DNA of 64,000 nt from JANMAT01 sp031359995 (GCA_031359995.1 JANMAT010000208.1:1-64000); one strand, 5' to 3'. Positions 7,875 to 16,660 are shown, counted from the first letter of the stretch. A program made the numbers and translations. Notes: a model not told the origin generated them from the sequence alone.

Positions 7875-8492
7875 TCAGATCACGATGGTGGCGGCGTCGG
7901 GCACGAGCCGGAGCCGCACCCGTCGGGCCAGGCCCGCACCGAAGCCGTCGACGTGCACGGGTGCGGCCCGGTCGAGCTCGACCACCAGTTCGGTGACGCG
8001 CCGCTCGGTGATGCCGGGGTGGGGCACGTGCAGGCCCGTGGGCAGGCGTCGCCACGCCTTCACACGGTCGGGAACGCGCAGGTTCGCGTCGACCACGTCG
8101 AGCCGACCGTCGTTCGGATGGGAGCGGGGCGCGACGTCGAAGCGACCGATGAACTGGGCGTTCATGGCCGCCACCAGCCGGCCGCGCCACAGGCGCCCGA
8201 TCACCACGTGGGCGGCGAAGGCCCGTTCGGCCTCGTCGTCGAGGGCGACGAAGCCGATGTCGACAGGCAGGCGCTGGGCCTCGGCGGTGGACAGCCGGGC
8301 CCGATCGCCGGGGCCGGCGACGGTGCGGCACAGGTCGCCACCGAGCAGGCCGACCTCGACCGGGCGCCCGGCCAGCACGGCGGCGCGCACCAGCGTGGCC
8401 AGCTCGGCATCGGACGACGCGATCGGCGCGCCCGGGGCGAGTGGCCCCGCCTCACCCCACGTCTGCCCGCGCCGGATCGTCACCGGTGCCAT
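7875..8492 (-). CDS. Orphan C-terminal domain of a diacylglycerol/lipid kinase-like protein
   Basis: A 205-aa protein resembling only the second (beta-sandwich) domain of YegS/DgkB-type lipid kinases and NAD kinases. Segments such as NAQFIGRFDVAPRSHPNDGR, DVVDAN and the terminal RLRLVPDAATIVI match the part that completes the lipid-binding cleft. The N-terminal catalytic domain with the GGDGT nucleotide loop is absent, and no fragment of it lies upstream, where the helY gene overlaps the start by about 40 bp. It may be a binding or regulatory protein rather than a kinase. The ATG start at 8492 is uncertain. Confidence 0.62.
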   Translation of the reverse strand: MAPVTIRRGQTWGEAGPLAPGAPIASSDAELATLVRAAVLAGRPVEVGLLGGDLCRTVAGPGDRARLSTAEAQRLPVDIGFVALDDEAERAFAAHVVIGRLWRGRLVAAMNAQFIGRFDVAPRSHPNDGRLDVVDANLRVPDRVKAWRRLPTGLHVPHPGITERRVTELVVELDRAAPVHVDGFGAGLARRVRLRLVPDAATIVI

Positions 8493-11130
8493 CTTCGCGC
8501 TCGCCCGGGACGACCACGGTCGAGGCCGCCACGACGCCGCGGAACAACAGGTCGGCGGCCTGCTGGGCGGCCCGACCGGTGTCGGGCTTCGGCGCCAGCT
8601 GGGCCAGCTGGCGCAACAGGTCGATGAGCTGCTTGGTGGTGCGCACGAAGTCGCCCCCCGACAGCTCCTCGGCCTCGACCACGTCGGCGAACCCCTCCCC
8701 CGCCGCCCACGCGAAAGCGATGGCGAGGAACGTGGGGTCGGGCGTGCGCGTGGGCGGCAGGCCGGCACCATCCTCGACGAGGTTGAGGGCGCGGGCCAGC
8801 TTCTCGATCGACTGCCAACGTCGCCGCACGTCGGCCGACGGGAACCACGGGGTCGGCGGTGCTTCGCTGGAGCGGTGCTCGTACACGAACACCGACACGA
8901 GCCCGGCCAGCGCGGCCGGCTCGAGGTCGTCGAAGAGCCCGTGGTGCATGACCTCGGAGACCAGGAGGTCGGACTCGTGGAAGAGCCGGGCCAGCGATGT
9001 GCCCTTGGGCGTGAGGGACCAGCCGTCCACGTACCCGCGCGTCGACAGGATCTCGAGCACCTGGTCGAAGCGGCGGGCCAGGCTGTGGCTGCGGCTGCGC
9101 ACCCGCGTGGTCAGCTCGGCCAGCTCGCGCTCGACGCGTTCGGCGGCGGCCGCCGCCTTGAGCCGCTCGGCCAGATCGGGGTCGGCCAGCACGGGGTGCT
9201 CGTCGGTGGCCGGGTCGGGCGGGCGCCCGTGGCGCGGCCCGCGGGGGCCGAGCTTGGCCCGCTCGAGCAGCCGGGCGACCTCACGCTGGTAGCTCTGGCG
9301 GTTCGGCGCGAACGGGGTCGGCAGCTCGATGCGGCCGACGGCGCGCGGCGGGGCGCTGAAGTCCTGAGCCGACAGCAGCACCTGCACGCGGTGCGGCGTC
9401 ACGGCCCGCAGCCTCGTGGATGCGTTCTTGCGGCTGGCCACCGTGAGCACCGCGGCGCGCCCCACGTGCTTGCCCTGCTCGATCTCGACGACGTCGCCCG
9501 GCTTGAGCTTCAAGAGCGCGAGCTCGATCGCCTCGGGGTTGGAGGCGGCGCCGAACCGACGGCGCCGCGCGTCGTCGGCGGCGCGCAGGCGGCCGCGGTA
9601 GTCGTCGACGTCGCCGTGGGGACTCGCGACCTGCTCCCGCAGATCAACGAGCTGCGCGGTGCGTCGCTCGATGCGCGCCTCGATCTTCACGATGTCGCGG
9701 TCGGCCTGGTACTGGGCGAACGACAGGTTCAGCAGGTGATGGGCGCGGTCGGCGGCGTAGGTGCGCACGAGGTTGGCGGCCATGTTGTAGGTGGGCCGGA
9801 ACGCGCTGGTGAGCTGGAAGCTGCGGCTCAACGCCAGCGCGGCCACCTGGTCGAACGTGACGAACGGGCTCCACAGCGTGACCGCGAACCCGAGGGGGTC
9901 GATGCCGCGGCGGCCGGCGCGCCCGGTGAGCTGGTGGTAGTCGGACGGTGTGAGGAACTCGTGGTGCTCACCGGTGAACTTGGTGAGCTTCTCGATCACG
10001 ACGGAACGCGCCGGCATGTTGATGCCGACCGCCAACGTTTCCGTGGCGAACACGACCTTCACCAGGCCCTCGGCGAAGCACTGCTCCACCACCTCCTTGA
10101 ATGGCGGCACCATGCCGGCGTGGTGGGCAGCCAAGCCCGCTTCGAGGCCGGCGAGGAAGCGCCCGTAGCCCAGCACTGCGAGGTCGCGGTCGTCCATGTC
10201 GTCGAGGCGGTTCGCCACGATCTCGCGGACCCGGTCGCGCTCGGGTCCGGTGGTGAGCCGCACGCCGGCGTCCACCAGCGACTGGGCCGCCTCGTCGCAC
10301 CCGTTGCGGGAGAACACGAAGACGATCGCCGGCAGCATGCCCTCCTCCTCCAGGCGGTCCACGAGCTCCAGCCGGCGGGGCGTGGCCAGCTTGCGGCGGG
10401 CCCGGTGACGCACGCTGGCGTTGCTACCCCGACCACCGCGCGCCGCCTCGCTGTCGAGCCGGCTCGCCTCGGGGTTGGGGCGACCGTCCACGATGGTCGG
10501 CAGCAGGTGCAACCGCTCCGCGGTCTTGTCGGCGACCATGTACAGGTGGTCGAGCCGAACCGGGCGGCGCGTCTCCACCACCGCGGTGGTGGGACCCCGG
10601 ACGGTCGTGATCCACTCGCACAGCTCATCCGCGTTCGACACGGTGGCCGACAGGCACACGAGGTGCACCGTGGCGGGCAGGTGGATGATGACCTCCTCCC
10701 ACACCGGCCCGCGGTAGGTGTCCTGCAGGTAGTGGACCTCGTCGAGGATCACGTAGCCCAGACGGGCCAACCCGGCAGAGCGGGCGTAGATCATGTTGCG
10801 CAGCACCTCGGTGGTCATCACCACCACCGGGGCGTCACCGTTGATGGCGTTGTCACCGGTGAGCAGGCCGACGCGGTCGGCGCCGTGCTCGGCTGCGAGG
10901 TCGTGGTACTTCTGGTTCGACAGGGCCTTGATCGGCGCCGTGTAGAACGCCCGGCGTCCCTCGGCCAGCGCCCGGTGGATCGCCTCCTCGGCGATGACGG
11001 TCTTGCCCGACCCGGTCGGCGCGGCGACCAGCACGTGGCGGCCCGCGGCGATGGCGGCGATGGCATGCACCTGGAAGTCGTCCAGGGGGAAGCCGTACCG
11101 GGCGGCGAGCGCGTCGCGGTCCGGTTCCAT
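8452..11130 (-). CDS. helY: Ski2-like ATP-dependent RNA helicase HelY
   Basis: An 892-aa superfamily-2 helicase. Motif I is AAPTGSGKT (residues 36-44), Ia is TAPIKALSNQK, motif II is DEVH (130-133), motif III is LSATV and motif VI is QLTGRAGRRGID. The long C-terminal part matches the DSHCT/Ski2 region. HelY-type helicases are actinobacterial relatives of Ski2/Mtr4 thought to act on RNA. In mycobacteria helY follows tatA-tatC near pafA; here too it lies directly downstream of tatB-tatC on the same strand, 56 bp after tatC. I chose the ATG at 11130 because the conserved helicase core begins just after it. Confidence 0.9.
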   Translation of the reverse strand: MEPDRDALAARYGFPLDDFQVHAIAAIAAGRHVLVAAPTGSGKTVIAEEAIHRALAEGRRAFYTAPIKALSNQKYHDLAAEHGADRVGLLTGDNAINGDAPVVVMTTEVLRNMIYARSAGLARLGYVILDEVHYLQDTYRGPVWEEVIIHLPATVHLVCLSATVSNADELCEWITTVRGPTTAVVETRRPVRLDHLYMVADKTAERLHLLPTIVDGRPNPEASRLDSEAARGGRGSNASVRHRARRKLATPRRLELVDRLEEEGMLPAIVFVFSRNGCDEAAQSLVDAGVRLTTGPERDRVREIVANRLDDMDDRDLAVLGYGRFLAGLEAGLAAHHAGMVPPFKEVVEQCFAEGLVKVVFATETLAVGINMPARSVVIEKLTKFTGEHHEFLTPSDYHQLTGRAGRRGIDPLGFAVTLWSPFVTFDQVAALALSRSFQLTSAFRPTYNMAANLVRTYAADRAHHLLNLSFAQYQADRDIVKIEARIERRTAQLVDLREQVASPHGDVDDYRGRLRAADDARRRRFGAASNPEAIELALLKLKPGDVVEIEQGKHVGRAAVLTVASRKNASTRLRAVTPHRVQVLLSAQDFSAPPRAVGRIELPTPFAPNRQSYQREVARLLERAKLGPRGPRHGRPPDPATDEHPVLADPDLAERLKAAAAAERVERELAELTTRVRSRSHSLARRFDQVLEILSTRGYVDGWSLTPKGTSLARLFHESDLLVSEVMHHGLFDDLEPAALAGLVSVFVYEHRSSEAPPTPWFPSADVRRRWQSIEKLARALNLVEDGAGLPPTRTPDPTFLAIAFAWAAGEGFADVVEAEELSGGDFVRTTKQLIDLLRQLAQLAPKPDTGRAAQQAADLLFRGVVAASTVVVPGEREDGTGDDPARADVG

Positions 11131-11186
11131 CGGCCCCAGTGTGCCCGACTTCACCGACGGTTGTGCGGTCGACGGTGGCCGCCGGG

Positions 11187-12071
11187 TCAGGACGCGGTGG
11201 CCTTGCCCCGGTTCCGGGTGGCCAGCCATCCGATCAGGATGGCCGCCCAGTAGAAGATCCACATGGGGACGGCCAGGCCGAACAGGCTGAACACGTCGCC
11301 GCTGGGGGTGATCACGGCGGCGGCCAGGATGATGAGCACCGTGGCGTGCCGCCACCAGCCCAGCAGCTTGCGGGGTGTCACCACGTTGACGAGCTCGAGG
11401 AACACGAGCAGCACGGGGAACAGGAAGCCGGTGCCGAACGCCAGCATCATCAGGGTGAGCAGCCGGATGTACTTGTCGATGGTGAACGACACCTGGAAGC
11501 TGGCGCCACCCCAGCCGATCAGGAACTCCAGCGACTTCGACAGGATGATGTAGGCGATGAAGGCGCCGAACAGGAACAGCACCACCGACGAGACCACGAA
11601 CGGCACCGCGTACTTCTTCTCCTTGCTGTGCAGGCCGGGCACCACGAAGCGCCAGATCTGCCAGAGGATGACGGGCAGGCCCAGGATGATGCCGCCCCAC
11701 AGCGAGAGGCGGGTACGGGTGAGGAACGGCTCGAGCGGATCGAGGGCGAGGAACTGAGGCGTCCCCGACTTCGCTTCGATCGCGCACTTGCTCGAGCCCT
11801 TGAGGCTGTTGCAGAAGTCGAAGAACGGGTGACTGAGGAAGTGGAGCACCTGGTCGTAGAACGCGAAGACCAGGGCGGCGCCGATCACGAGGGCCAGGAG
11901 GCACTTGACGATGCGGGACCGCAGCTCGGCGAGGTGCTCGGTCAGCGTCATCCGGTCGTCGGTGGGCGCCGTGACGGGCTCGGCCTTGGCCGCCTTCCGG
12001 GCGGCCTTCTTCGCCTCGCTCTCAGCCTGCTTGGTCGCCTTCGCCGCCTTCTTGTCGGCGTCGACGCTCAT
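11187..12071 (-). CDS. tatC: Sec-independent translocase subunit TatC
   Basis: A 294-aa polytopic membrane protein that binds twin-arginine signal peptides and forms the Tat receptor with TatB. An unusually long Lys/Ala-rich cytoplasmic extension (residues 1-40) precedes the conserved MTLTEHLAELRSRI start of the family. Six hydrophobic segments follow, with the conserved WQIWRFVVPGL and FGTGFLFP stretches. The gene overlaps the stop of tatB by 4 bp (ATGA), so the two are probably co-translated. The tail extension is basic and could contact ribosomes or membranes; this is conjecture. Confidence 0.93.
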   Translation of the reverse strand: MSVDADKKAAKATKQAESEAKKAARKAAKAEPVTAPTDDRMTLTEHLAELRSRIVKCLLALVIGAALVFAFYDQVLHFLSHPFFDFCNSLKGSSKCAIEAKSGTPQFLALDPLEPFLTRTRLSLWGGIILGLPVILWQIWRFVVPGLHSKEKKYAVPFVVSSVVLFLFGAFIAYIILSKSLEFLIGWGGASFQVSFTIDKYIRLLTLMMLAFGTGFLFPVLLVFLELVNVVTPRKLLGWWRHATVLIILAAAVITPSGDVFSLFGLAVPMWIFYWAAILIGWLATRNRGKATAS

Positions 12072-12634
12072 GAGGCCTCGACCGTTGTGGCGGGCGGGGG
12101 CAGCGGCGCGGGGAACGCCGGGGGTGGCAGGGCCGCCGGCGCGTGACCGTTCATGACCGGGGGCGGCGGCGGGGGCAGGGCCGCGGCCGGCGGCGCGAGG
12201 GTGGGCGCCGGGAAGGCGGCGGGCGGAGCCGGCTCGGGTACCCGCACCGGAGGCAGGACCGGCGCCGTCAACCGGGCGCGCTCGGCGTCGTCGAGCATGG
12301 TCGGCGCGAACGGATCGGGTACGGCCGGCTGCTCGGCGGCCGGTTCGAGCTTGTCGGTGCGGTCGCCCTCGGACAGATCGGGGCGCACCATCGACTTGGC
12401 CGCGTCGGCCACACCGGTGAACGACGACTTGGCCATCTCGACGGTGTCACGCAGCTCGCGGGTGGGCTCGTCGAGCGCGCTGCGGATCTCCTGCTGGAAG
12501 CCGTCGGACATGCGGCGCAGCTCGCCGTACAGCTTGCCGGCGCGTTTGAGCATGACGGGCAACTTCTCGGGCCCCAGGATCACCAGGGCCGCGAGGATGA
12601 TGATGATCACCTCGCCACCGGTCACGTTGAACAC
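12068..12634 (-). CDS. tatB: Twin-arginine translocase TatB/TatA-type subunit
   Basis: A 188-aa protein with one N-terminal membrane helix (VIIIILAALVILGPEKLP) followed by the amphipathic helix typical of TatA/TatB. The long acidic middle and Pro-rich C-terminal tail (about 120-188), and its pairing with tatC, favour TatB over the shorter TatA. It would form the substrate receptor with TatC. The GTG start at 12634 has TATGCT 7 nt upstream on the coding strand. No separate tatA is seen in the window, so this protein may serve both roles. Confidence 0.85.
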   Translation of the reverse strand: MFNVTGGEVIIIILAALVILGPEKLPVMLKRAGKLYGELRRMSDGFQQEIRSALDEPTRELRDTVEMAKSSFTGVADAAKSMVRPDLSEGDRTDKLEPAAEQPAVPDPFAPTMLDDAERARLTAPVLPPVRVPEPAPPAAFPAPTLAPPAAALPPPPPPVMNGHAPAALPPPAFPAPLPPPATTVEAS

Positions 12635-12641
12635 GGGCTAC

Positions 12642-12647
12642 AGCATA
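12642..12647 (-). promoter_or_regulatory. -10 box TATGCT, leaderless promoter of tatB-tatC
   Basis: TATGCT is followed by 7 nt and the GTG of tatB. It is the closest of the set to the canonical TATAAT. Confidence 0.5.
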
Positions 12648-12745
12648 GGGAGCCGGGGACAGCTCAGACGGGTCGCCGCCCACGAGCCGTCCCGCCAGGC
12701 CCGACGGGAGCCCGCCGAGCGGGACCGGCGTGGCAGGATCGACCC

Positions 12746-13474
12746 GTGCAGCAGCGCCTCCCCTCCCTGCTGGCCCGCCCTGTCGCCTTCGGCCACCGGG
12801 GCGCCAAGGCCCACGAGCGGGAGAACACCCTGGGCAGCTTCGCCCTCGCCCTGCGCCTGGGCGCCACCGGGCTGGAGAGCGACGTGTGGATGACCGCCGA
12901 CGGGGTCGCCGTGCTCGACCACGACGGGATCGTGCGCCAGGGTCTGCGCAAGAAGCCGATCGGCGAGCTCCGGCGCGATCAGCTGCCGGCCCACATGCCG
13001 ACCCTGGCCGACCTGGTCGAGGCCCAGACGGGCGAATGGCACCTGTCGCTCGACCTGAAGGACCCGTCGGCCGGCGCCGAGGTCGTGAAGGTCGTCGCCG
13101 GCCTGCGCCCGGCGCTGCTCGAACGCCTGTGGCTGTGCCACCCCTCGCTCGACGAACTGACCCGACTGCAGGCCGATGTCGTCCCGGGTGTGCGGCTGGT
13201 GCACTCCACCCGGCTCAAGCGGCTGACGACCGGACCCGAACGCCACGCGGCCGTGCTGGCCGAGCGGGGTGTGCATGCCATGAACATGCACTACACCGAC
13301 TGGACCGGTGGACTGGTGACGCTGTTCCACCGGTTCGACCGGCTGGCCATGTCGTGGGATCTGCAGTTCGAACCGCAGTTGCGCGACGCCGTCCGGATGG
13401 GGTGTGACGCGGTCTTCTCCGACTTCGTCGACCGGATGATGGACGTGGTCACCGACGAGCTGGGTGCCGCCTGA
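12746..13474 (+). CDS. Glycerophosphodiester phosphodiesterase
   Basis: A 242-aa TIM-barrel GDPD that should split glycerophosphodiesters to glycerol-3-phosphate and an alcohol. The N-terminal catalytic signature AFGHRGAKAHERENTL contains the HR and EN pair. The metal ligand segment GLESDVWMTADGVAVLDHD supplies E-x-D and the catalytic His in DHD. The GTG at 12746 starts just before the barrel; CAGGAT 6 nt upstream may act as a -10 box or supply AGGA. It stands alone on the plus strand between minus-strand tatB and lepB. No signal peptide is seen, so the protein is probably cytoplasmic. Confidence 0.88.
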   Translation: MQQRLPSLLARPVAFGHRGAKAHERENTLGSFALALRLGATGLESDVWMTADGVAVLDHDGIVRQGLRKKPIGELRRDQLPAHMPTLADLVEAQTGEWHLSLDLKDPSAGAEVVKVVAGLRPALLERLWLCHPSLDELTRLQADVVPGVRLVHSTRLKRLTTGPERHAAVLAERGVHAMNMHYTDWTGGLVTLFHRFDRLAMSWDLQFEPQLRDAVRMGCDAVFSDFVDRMMDVVTDELGAA

Positions 13475-13501
13475 GCGCGAGCCGAGCGCGGTGGCGGACG
13501 G

Positions 13502-14161
13502 CTACAGCCAGCCCATGCGGCCGAGCGGCCAGATCTTCACGAAGGCCCGGCCCACGATGAGGCTCTGGTCGATGGCCCCGAAGAAGCGGGAGTCCTGCGA
13601 GTTCGGGCGGTTGTCGCCCATCACCCACACCATGCCGGAGGAGATCTTCACCGGGCCGAAGTCACTGGTGACCTTGCCGGGATCGACGTACGGCTCGGTG
13701 AGCTCGCGCCCGTCGACGATGACCTTGCCGTCACGCCCCTGCACGGTCTCGCCGGGCAGGGCAATGACCCGCTTGATGAGGTCCTTGATCTCGGTGTTCG
13801 ACTCCCGCGGCGGGCGCTTGAACACCACGACATCGCCGCGGTGCACATCGTGCACCTTGTACGAGAGCTTGTTCACCAGCACCCGGTCGTTCTTGAGGAG
13901 CGTCGTCTCCATCGACTCGGACGGGATGTAGAACGTCTGCAGGAACAGGGTGCGGATGAGCACGGCCACCAGCAGGGCGCCGGCGATGACGGCCACCCAC
14001 TCCACGAGCGACCGGGCCCCCGAGGCCTGCTTGCGACGGCGGGCCGCCTTCGCCTCGGCGGGCGGCCAGTCGACGACCACTGTCTCCGGTTTGGCCGGAT
14101 CGACGGCGGCGTACCACGGATTCGGGTTGCGGTCGCCGCCGAGGGGATCCTGCGAGGTCAC
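13502..14161 (-). CDS. lepB: Signal peptidase I
   Basis: A 219-aa type I signal peptidase that removes signal peptides from exported proteins at the outer face of the membrane. There is one N-terminal membrane anchor (about residues 54-72, WVAVIAGALLVAVLIR). The catalytic Ser83 lies in the SESM box, the catalytic Lys130 lies in LIKRVIALPGE, and the late box is GDNRPNSQDSR. The GTG at 14161 is preferred to one at 14170 because TACGGT lies exactly 7 nt upstream, overlapping the alternative start. It lies 57 bp downstream of pafA. Confidence 0.92.
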   Translation of the reverse strand: MTSQDPLGGDRNPNPWYAAVDPAKPETVVVDWPPAEAKAARRRKQASGARSLVEWVAVIAGALLVAVLIRTLFLQTFYIPSESMETTLLKNDRVLVNKLSYKVHDVHRGDVVVFKRPPRESNTEIKDLIKRVIALPGETVQGRDGKVIVDGRELTEPYVDPGKVTSDFGPVKISSGMVWVMGDNRPNSQDSRFFGAIDQSLIVGRAFVKIWPLGRMGWL

Positions 14162-14168
14162 GGGCAGC

Positions 14169-14174
14169 ACCGTA
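14169..14174 (-). promoter_or_regulatory. -10 box TACGGT, leaderless promoter of lepB
   Basis: TACGGT is followed by 7 nt and the GTG at 14161, the same arrangement as for pafA and glcD. The hexamer overlaps the alternative GTG at 14170, arguing against that start. Confidence 0.5.
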
Positions 14175-14218
14175 TCGGGCCCACCTCTGTTTCGGGTGGC
14201 ACGACCTCACAAGGCTGC

Positions 14219-15577
14219 CTAAAGGCTGGCGATCAACTTCTCGACCCGCTCGTCGCGGCTCTTGAACGGGTCCTTGCACAGCACGGTCCGCTGAGCTTGG
14301 TCGTTGAGCTTCAGGTGCACCCAGTCCACGGTGTAGTCGCGCTTGCGCTCCTTGGCCCGCCGGATGAACTCGCCCCTCAGTCGGGCCCGGGTGGTCTGGG
14401 GCGGGGTGTCGATGGCGGTGTCGATGTCGGCATCGGTGCACATGCGCTCGACCATGCCGTGGTCCTGCAGCTTGTAGAACAGGCCGCGCTGGCGGTGGAT
14501 GTCGTGGTACTGCAGATCCATCAGCGCGACGCGCGGGTCGCTGAGCTCGATGCCGTGGCGCTCGCGGTAGGCCTCGATGAGCTTGTACTTGATGACCCAG
14601 TCGACCTCGCGGTCGAGCTTCATGGGATCGGACTCGATCGTGGTGACGCAGTGCTCCCACATCTCGAGCGCCTTCGTCTCCAGCGGCGACAGGCCCCGGG
14701 CATCGGCGTAGCGCAGCGCCCGGTCGAGGTACTCGCGTTGGATGTCGAGGGCCGACACCTCGCGCCCGTTGTTGAGGCGCACGGTGCGTCGGCAGGTGAT
14801 GTCGTGACTGATGTCGCGGATGGCCCGGATGGGGTTCTCGAGCGACATGTCACGCAGCACGACCGACGGGTCCTCGAGCATGCGCAGCAGGATCGACGTG
14901 GCCCCGACCTTCAGGAAGGTCGTGTACTCGCTCATGTTCGAGTCGCCCACGATCACGTGCAGACGCCGGTAGCGCTCGGCATCGGCGTGGGGTTCGTCAC
15001 GCGTGTTGATGATCGGGCGGCTGCGGGTGGTGGCGCTGCTGACGCCTTCCCAGATGTGCTCGGCGCGCTGGGCGAGGCAGTACATGGCGCCCCGCGCCGT
15101 CTGCAGCACCTTGCCGGCGCCGGCGTAGATCTGCCGGGACACGAAGAACGGGATGAGGACCTCGGCGTAGTGAGCCAGGTCGTCGCGCCGGCTCGTGAGG
15201 TAGTTCTCGTGGCAGCCGTAGCTGTTGCCGGCCGAGTCGGTGTTGTTCTTGAAGAGGTAGATGACGCCGCGGATGCCCTCCTCGCGGAGTCGCTGTTCGG
15301 CCGAGCCCAGCAGTTGCTCCAGGATGCGCTCGCCGGCCTTGTCGTGCACGACGAGGTCATAGATCGAGTCGCACTCGGGCGTGGCATACTCGGGATGCGA
15401 CCCGACGTCCAGGTACAGCCGGGCGCCGTTGGCCAGGAACACGTTCGAGCTGCGACCCCACGACACGACCCGGCGGAACAGGTACCGGGCCACCTCGTCG
15501 GGGCTCAGCCGACGCTGCCCACGCAGCGTGCAGGTGACGCCGTACTCGTTTTCGAGACCGAAGATGCGTCGCTCCAC
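14219..15577 (-). CDS. pafA: Proteasome accessory factor PafA, Pup-protein ligase
   Basis: A 452-aa carboxylate-amine ligase of the glutamine-synthetase-like superfamily, the usual PafA length. It joins the C-terminal glutamate of Pup to substrate lysines using ATP. The N-terminal signature is VERRIFGLENEYGVTCTL. Further conserved stretches are NGARLYLDVGSHPEYATPEC, GNSYGCHENYL and RLHVIVGDSNMSEYT. It is clearly the partner of dop 5 kb away, which shares the fold. The GTG at 15577 is supported by TACGGT 7 nt upstream. The pafB-pafC regulators that follow pafA in mycobacteria are absent here; lepB takes their place. Confidence 0.95.
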   Translation of the reverse strand: MERRIFGLENEYGVTCTLRGQRRLSPDEVARYLFRRVVSWGRSSNVFLANGARLYLDVGSHPEYATPECDSIYDLVVHDKAGERILEQLLGSAEQRLREEGIRGVIYLFKNNTDSAGNSYGCHENYLTSRRDDLAHYAEVLIPFFVSRQIYAGAGKVLQTARGAMYCLAQRAEHIWEGVSSATTRSRPIINTRDEPHADAERYRRLHVIVGDSNMSEYTTFLKVGATSILLRMLEDPSVVLRDMSLENPIRAIRDISHDITCRRTVRLNNGREVSALDIQREYLDRALRYADARGLSPLETKALEMWEHCVTTIESDPMKLDREVDWVIKYKLIEAYRERHGIELSDPRVALMDLQYHDIHRQRGLFYKLQDHGMVERMCTDADIDTAIDTPPQTTRARLRGEFIRRAKERKRDYTVDWVHLKLNDQAQRTVLCKDPFKSRDERVEKLIASL

Positions 15578-15584
15578 AAGGGGC

Positions 15585-15590
15585 ACCGTA
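15585..15590 (-). promoter_or_regulatory. -10 box TACGGT, leaderless promoter of pafA
   Basis: TACGGT then 7 nt then the GTG at 15577. The hexamer and spacing are identical to those of lepB and glcD. Confidence 0.5.
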
Positions 15591-15650
15591 TCCCCCACGG
15601 GCGCCCGGCGGGCACTGGGGCCCGGGTATTTGGCGGCGCCCCGGCCGTGG

Positions 15651-16562
15651 TCAGGTGTCGAGCCGGGCCAAGACGGCGGCCGCGGCCTCGATGGCGGGCA
15701 GAGTGATCGGGTCGAGCACGAACTGCACGTGGGCGATGCCCTCGGCGGCGAAGGCAGCCAGTGTCGTTGCGATCGCCGCCGGCGACCCGGTGAGCGCCGG
15801 CGCGGCGCGGCGCCCCGGCGTGGCCACGCGGGCGGCGTCACCGAGCGGCGCGACCAGTACGGCCACGGTGCGCTCGACGGTGGACGGGTCGCGGCCGACC
15901 CGCTCGCAGGCGGCGTCGACGCGGTCGCGCAGGGCGGCGATGCCGGCGGGGTCGTTGGCGAAGTCGGTCCACCACGCGTTCCACACATCGACGTGGGCGA
16001 TGGTGGAGGCCAGCACGCGCGGCCCGGTGGAACCGATCATCAACGGAGGTCCCCCGGCGCGCGCCGACGCCGGCAGCAACACCGCGCCCTCGACCCGATG
16101 GTGCTGGCCGGTGAACGTCACCCGTTCACCGGCCAGCAGCCCACGGATGATGGTGAAGGCCTCCTCGAACCGCTCGACGCGCCGGTCGAACGGGAAGCCG
16201 AAGGCGTCGAACTCCGTGCGGTTCCAGCCGGCGCCGAGGCCGACGACGAGCCGGCCACCGCTCACCTCGTCGACCGTGGCCGCCAGCTTGGCCAGCATGG
16301 CCGGGTCGTGGAACCCCGCGCAGGCGACGAGCGGACCGATGGTGACGCGCTCGGTCACCGCCGCGACCGCGGCGAGCTGCGTCCATGCCTCCCACGGGCC
16401 ACGGGGGCCGAGTGGGGGCCGGTCGTACAGCAGGTGATCACCGACCCAGAGCGAGTCGAAGCCGGCCGCCTCGATCAGCCCGGCCATGGCGGCCAGTTCG
16501 GGCCAACGTACCTCCCGCTCGACCTCGGGCAGTTGCACGCCGACGCGCAGGGGACGGTTCAT
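15651..16562 (-). CDS. LLM-class (F420-type) flavin-dependent oxidoreductase
   Basis: A 303-aa luciferase-like monooxygenase-fold TIM barrel. Characteristic segments are AGFDSLWVGDHLLY, VTIGPLVACAGFHDPAMLAK and GRLVVGLGAGWNRTEFDAFG, followed by PPLMIGSTGPRVL. Actinobacterial members mostly use coenzyme F420 rather than FMN; F420 use is inferred, and the substrate is unknown. The ATG at 16562 is preferred to one 21 bp upstream because TACCGT lies 6 nt before it. It is divergent from the chemoreceptor gene across a 134-bp control region. Confidence 0.85.
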   Translation of the reverse strand: MNRPLRVGVQLPEVEREVRWPELAAMAGLIEAAGFDSLWVGDHLLYDRPPLGPRGPWEAWTQLAAVAAVTERVTIGPLVACAGFHDPAMLAKLAATVDEVSGGRLVVGLGAGWNRTEFDAFGFPFDRRVERFEEAFTIIRGLLAGERVTFTGQHHRVEGAVLLPASARAGGPPLMIGSTGPRVLASTIAHVDVWNAWWTDFANDPAGIAALRDRVDAACERVGRDPSTVERTVAVLVAPLGDAARVATPGRRAAPALTGSPAAIATTLAAFAAEGIAHVQFVLDPITLPAIEAAAAVLARLDT

Positions 16563-16568
16563 GACGGC

Positions 16569-16574
16569 ACGGTA
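16569..16574 (-). promoter_or_regulatory. -10 box TACCGT, leaderless promoter of the LLM oxidoreductase gene
   Basis: TACCGT then 6 nt then the ATG at 16562 on the minus strand. This is what decides the start in favour of MNRPLRVG. Confidence 0.4.
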
Positions 16575-16597
16575 GACGAGCATTCGCCCCTGCGAAT

Positions 16598-16616
16598 CTG
16601 ACCGTTATCTGACCGT
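16598..16616 (+). promoter_or_regulatory. Tandem CTGACCGT repeats with 11-bp period, candidate operator
   Basis: CTGACCGT occurs at 16598-16605 and again at 16609-16616, so the copies recur after one helical turn. The site lies between the divergent LLM and chemoreceptor starts, upstream of the sigma-28-like element. Helically phased direct repeats are the usual binding pattern of response regulators and other dimeric activators. The binding protein is unknown. Confidence 0.4.
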
Positions 16617-16631
16617 CGTAGGACGAACTGC

Positions 16632-16660
16632 TCAAGGAGTCCTCCCCATCGAGCCGATGA
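16632..16660 (+). promoter_or_regulatory. Sigma-28 (FliA/WhiG)-like promoter of the chemoreceptor gene
   Basis: GCCGATGA at 16653-16660 matches the GCCGATAA -10 element of motility/WhiG-type sigma factors at 7 of 8 positions. TCAA at 16632-16635, 17 bp upstream, matches the TAAA -35 element at 3 of 4. It lies 36 bp before the ATG at 16697, which has its own GAGG ribosome site at 16684-16687. A motility sigma factor would fit a chemoreceptor gene. Confidence 0.4.

Noticed and set aside
7510..11253. A 1247-codon open frame on the plus strand opposite the dehydrogenase, lipid-kinase-like and helY genes
   Set aside because: It is antisense to a helicase with all motifs intact and has Arg/His/Gly-rich composition without domains. 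Long antisense frames are expected at this GC content.
8452..11904. helY starting about 770 bp further upstream, because the frame stays open
   Set aside because: The extension lies antisense within tatC, whose membrane protein is certain. The ATG at 11130 directly precedes the helicase core.
14219..15706. A roughly 620-codon plus-strand frame opposite pafA
   Set aside because: PafA is unmistakable on the minus strand. The antisense translation is Gln/His/Val-rich with no recognisable fold.
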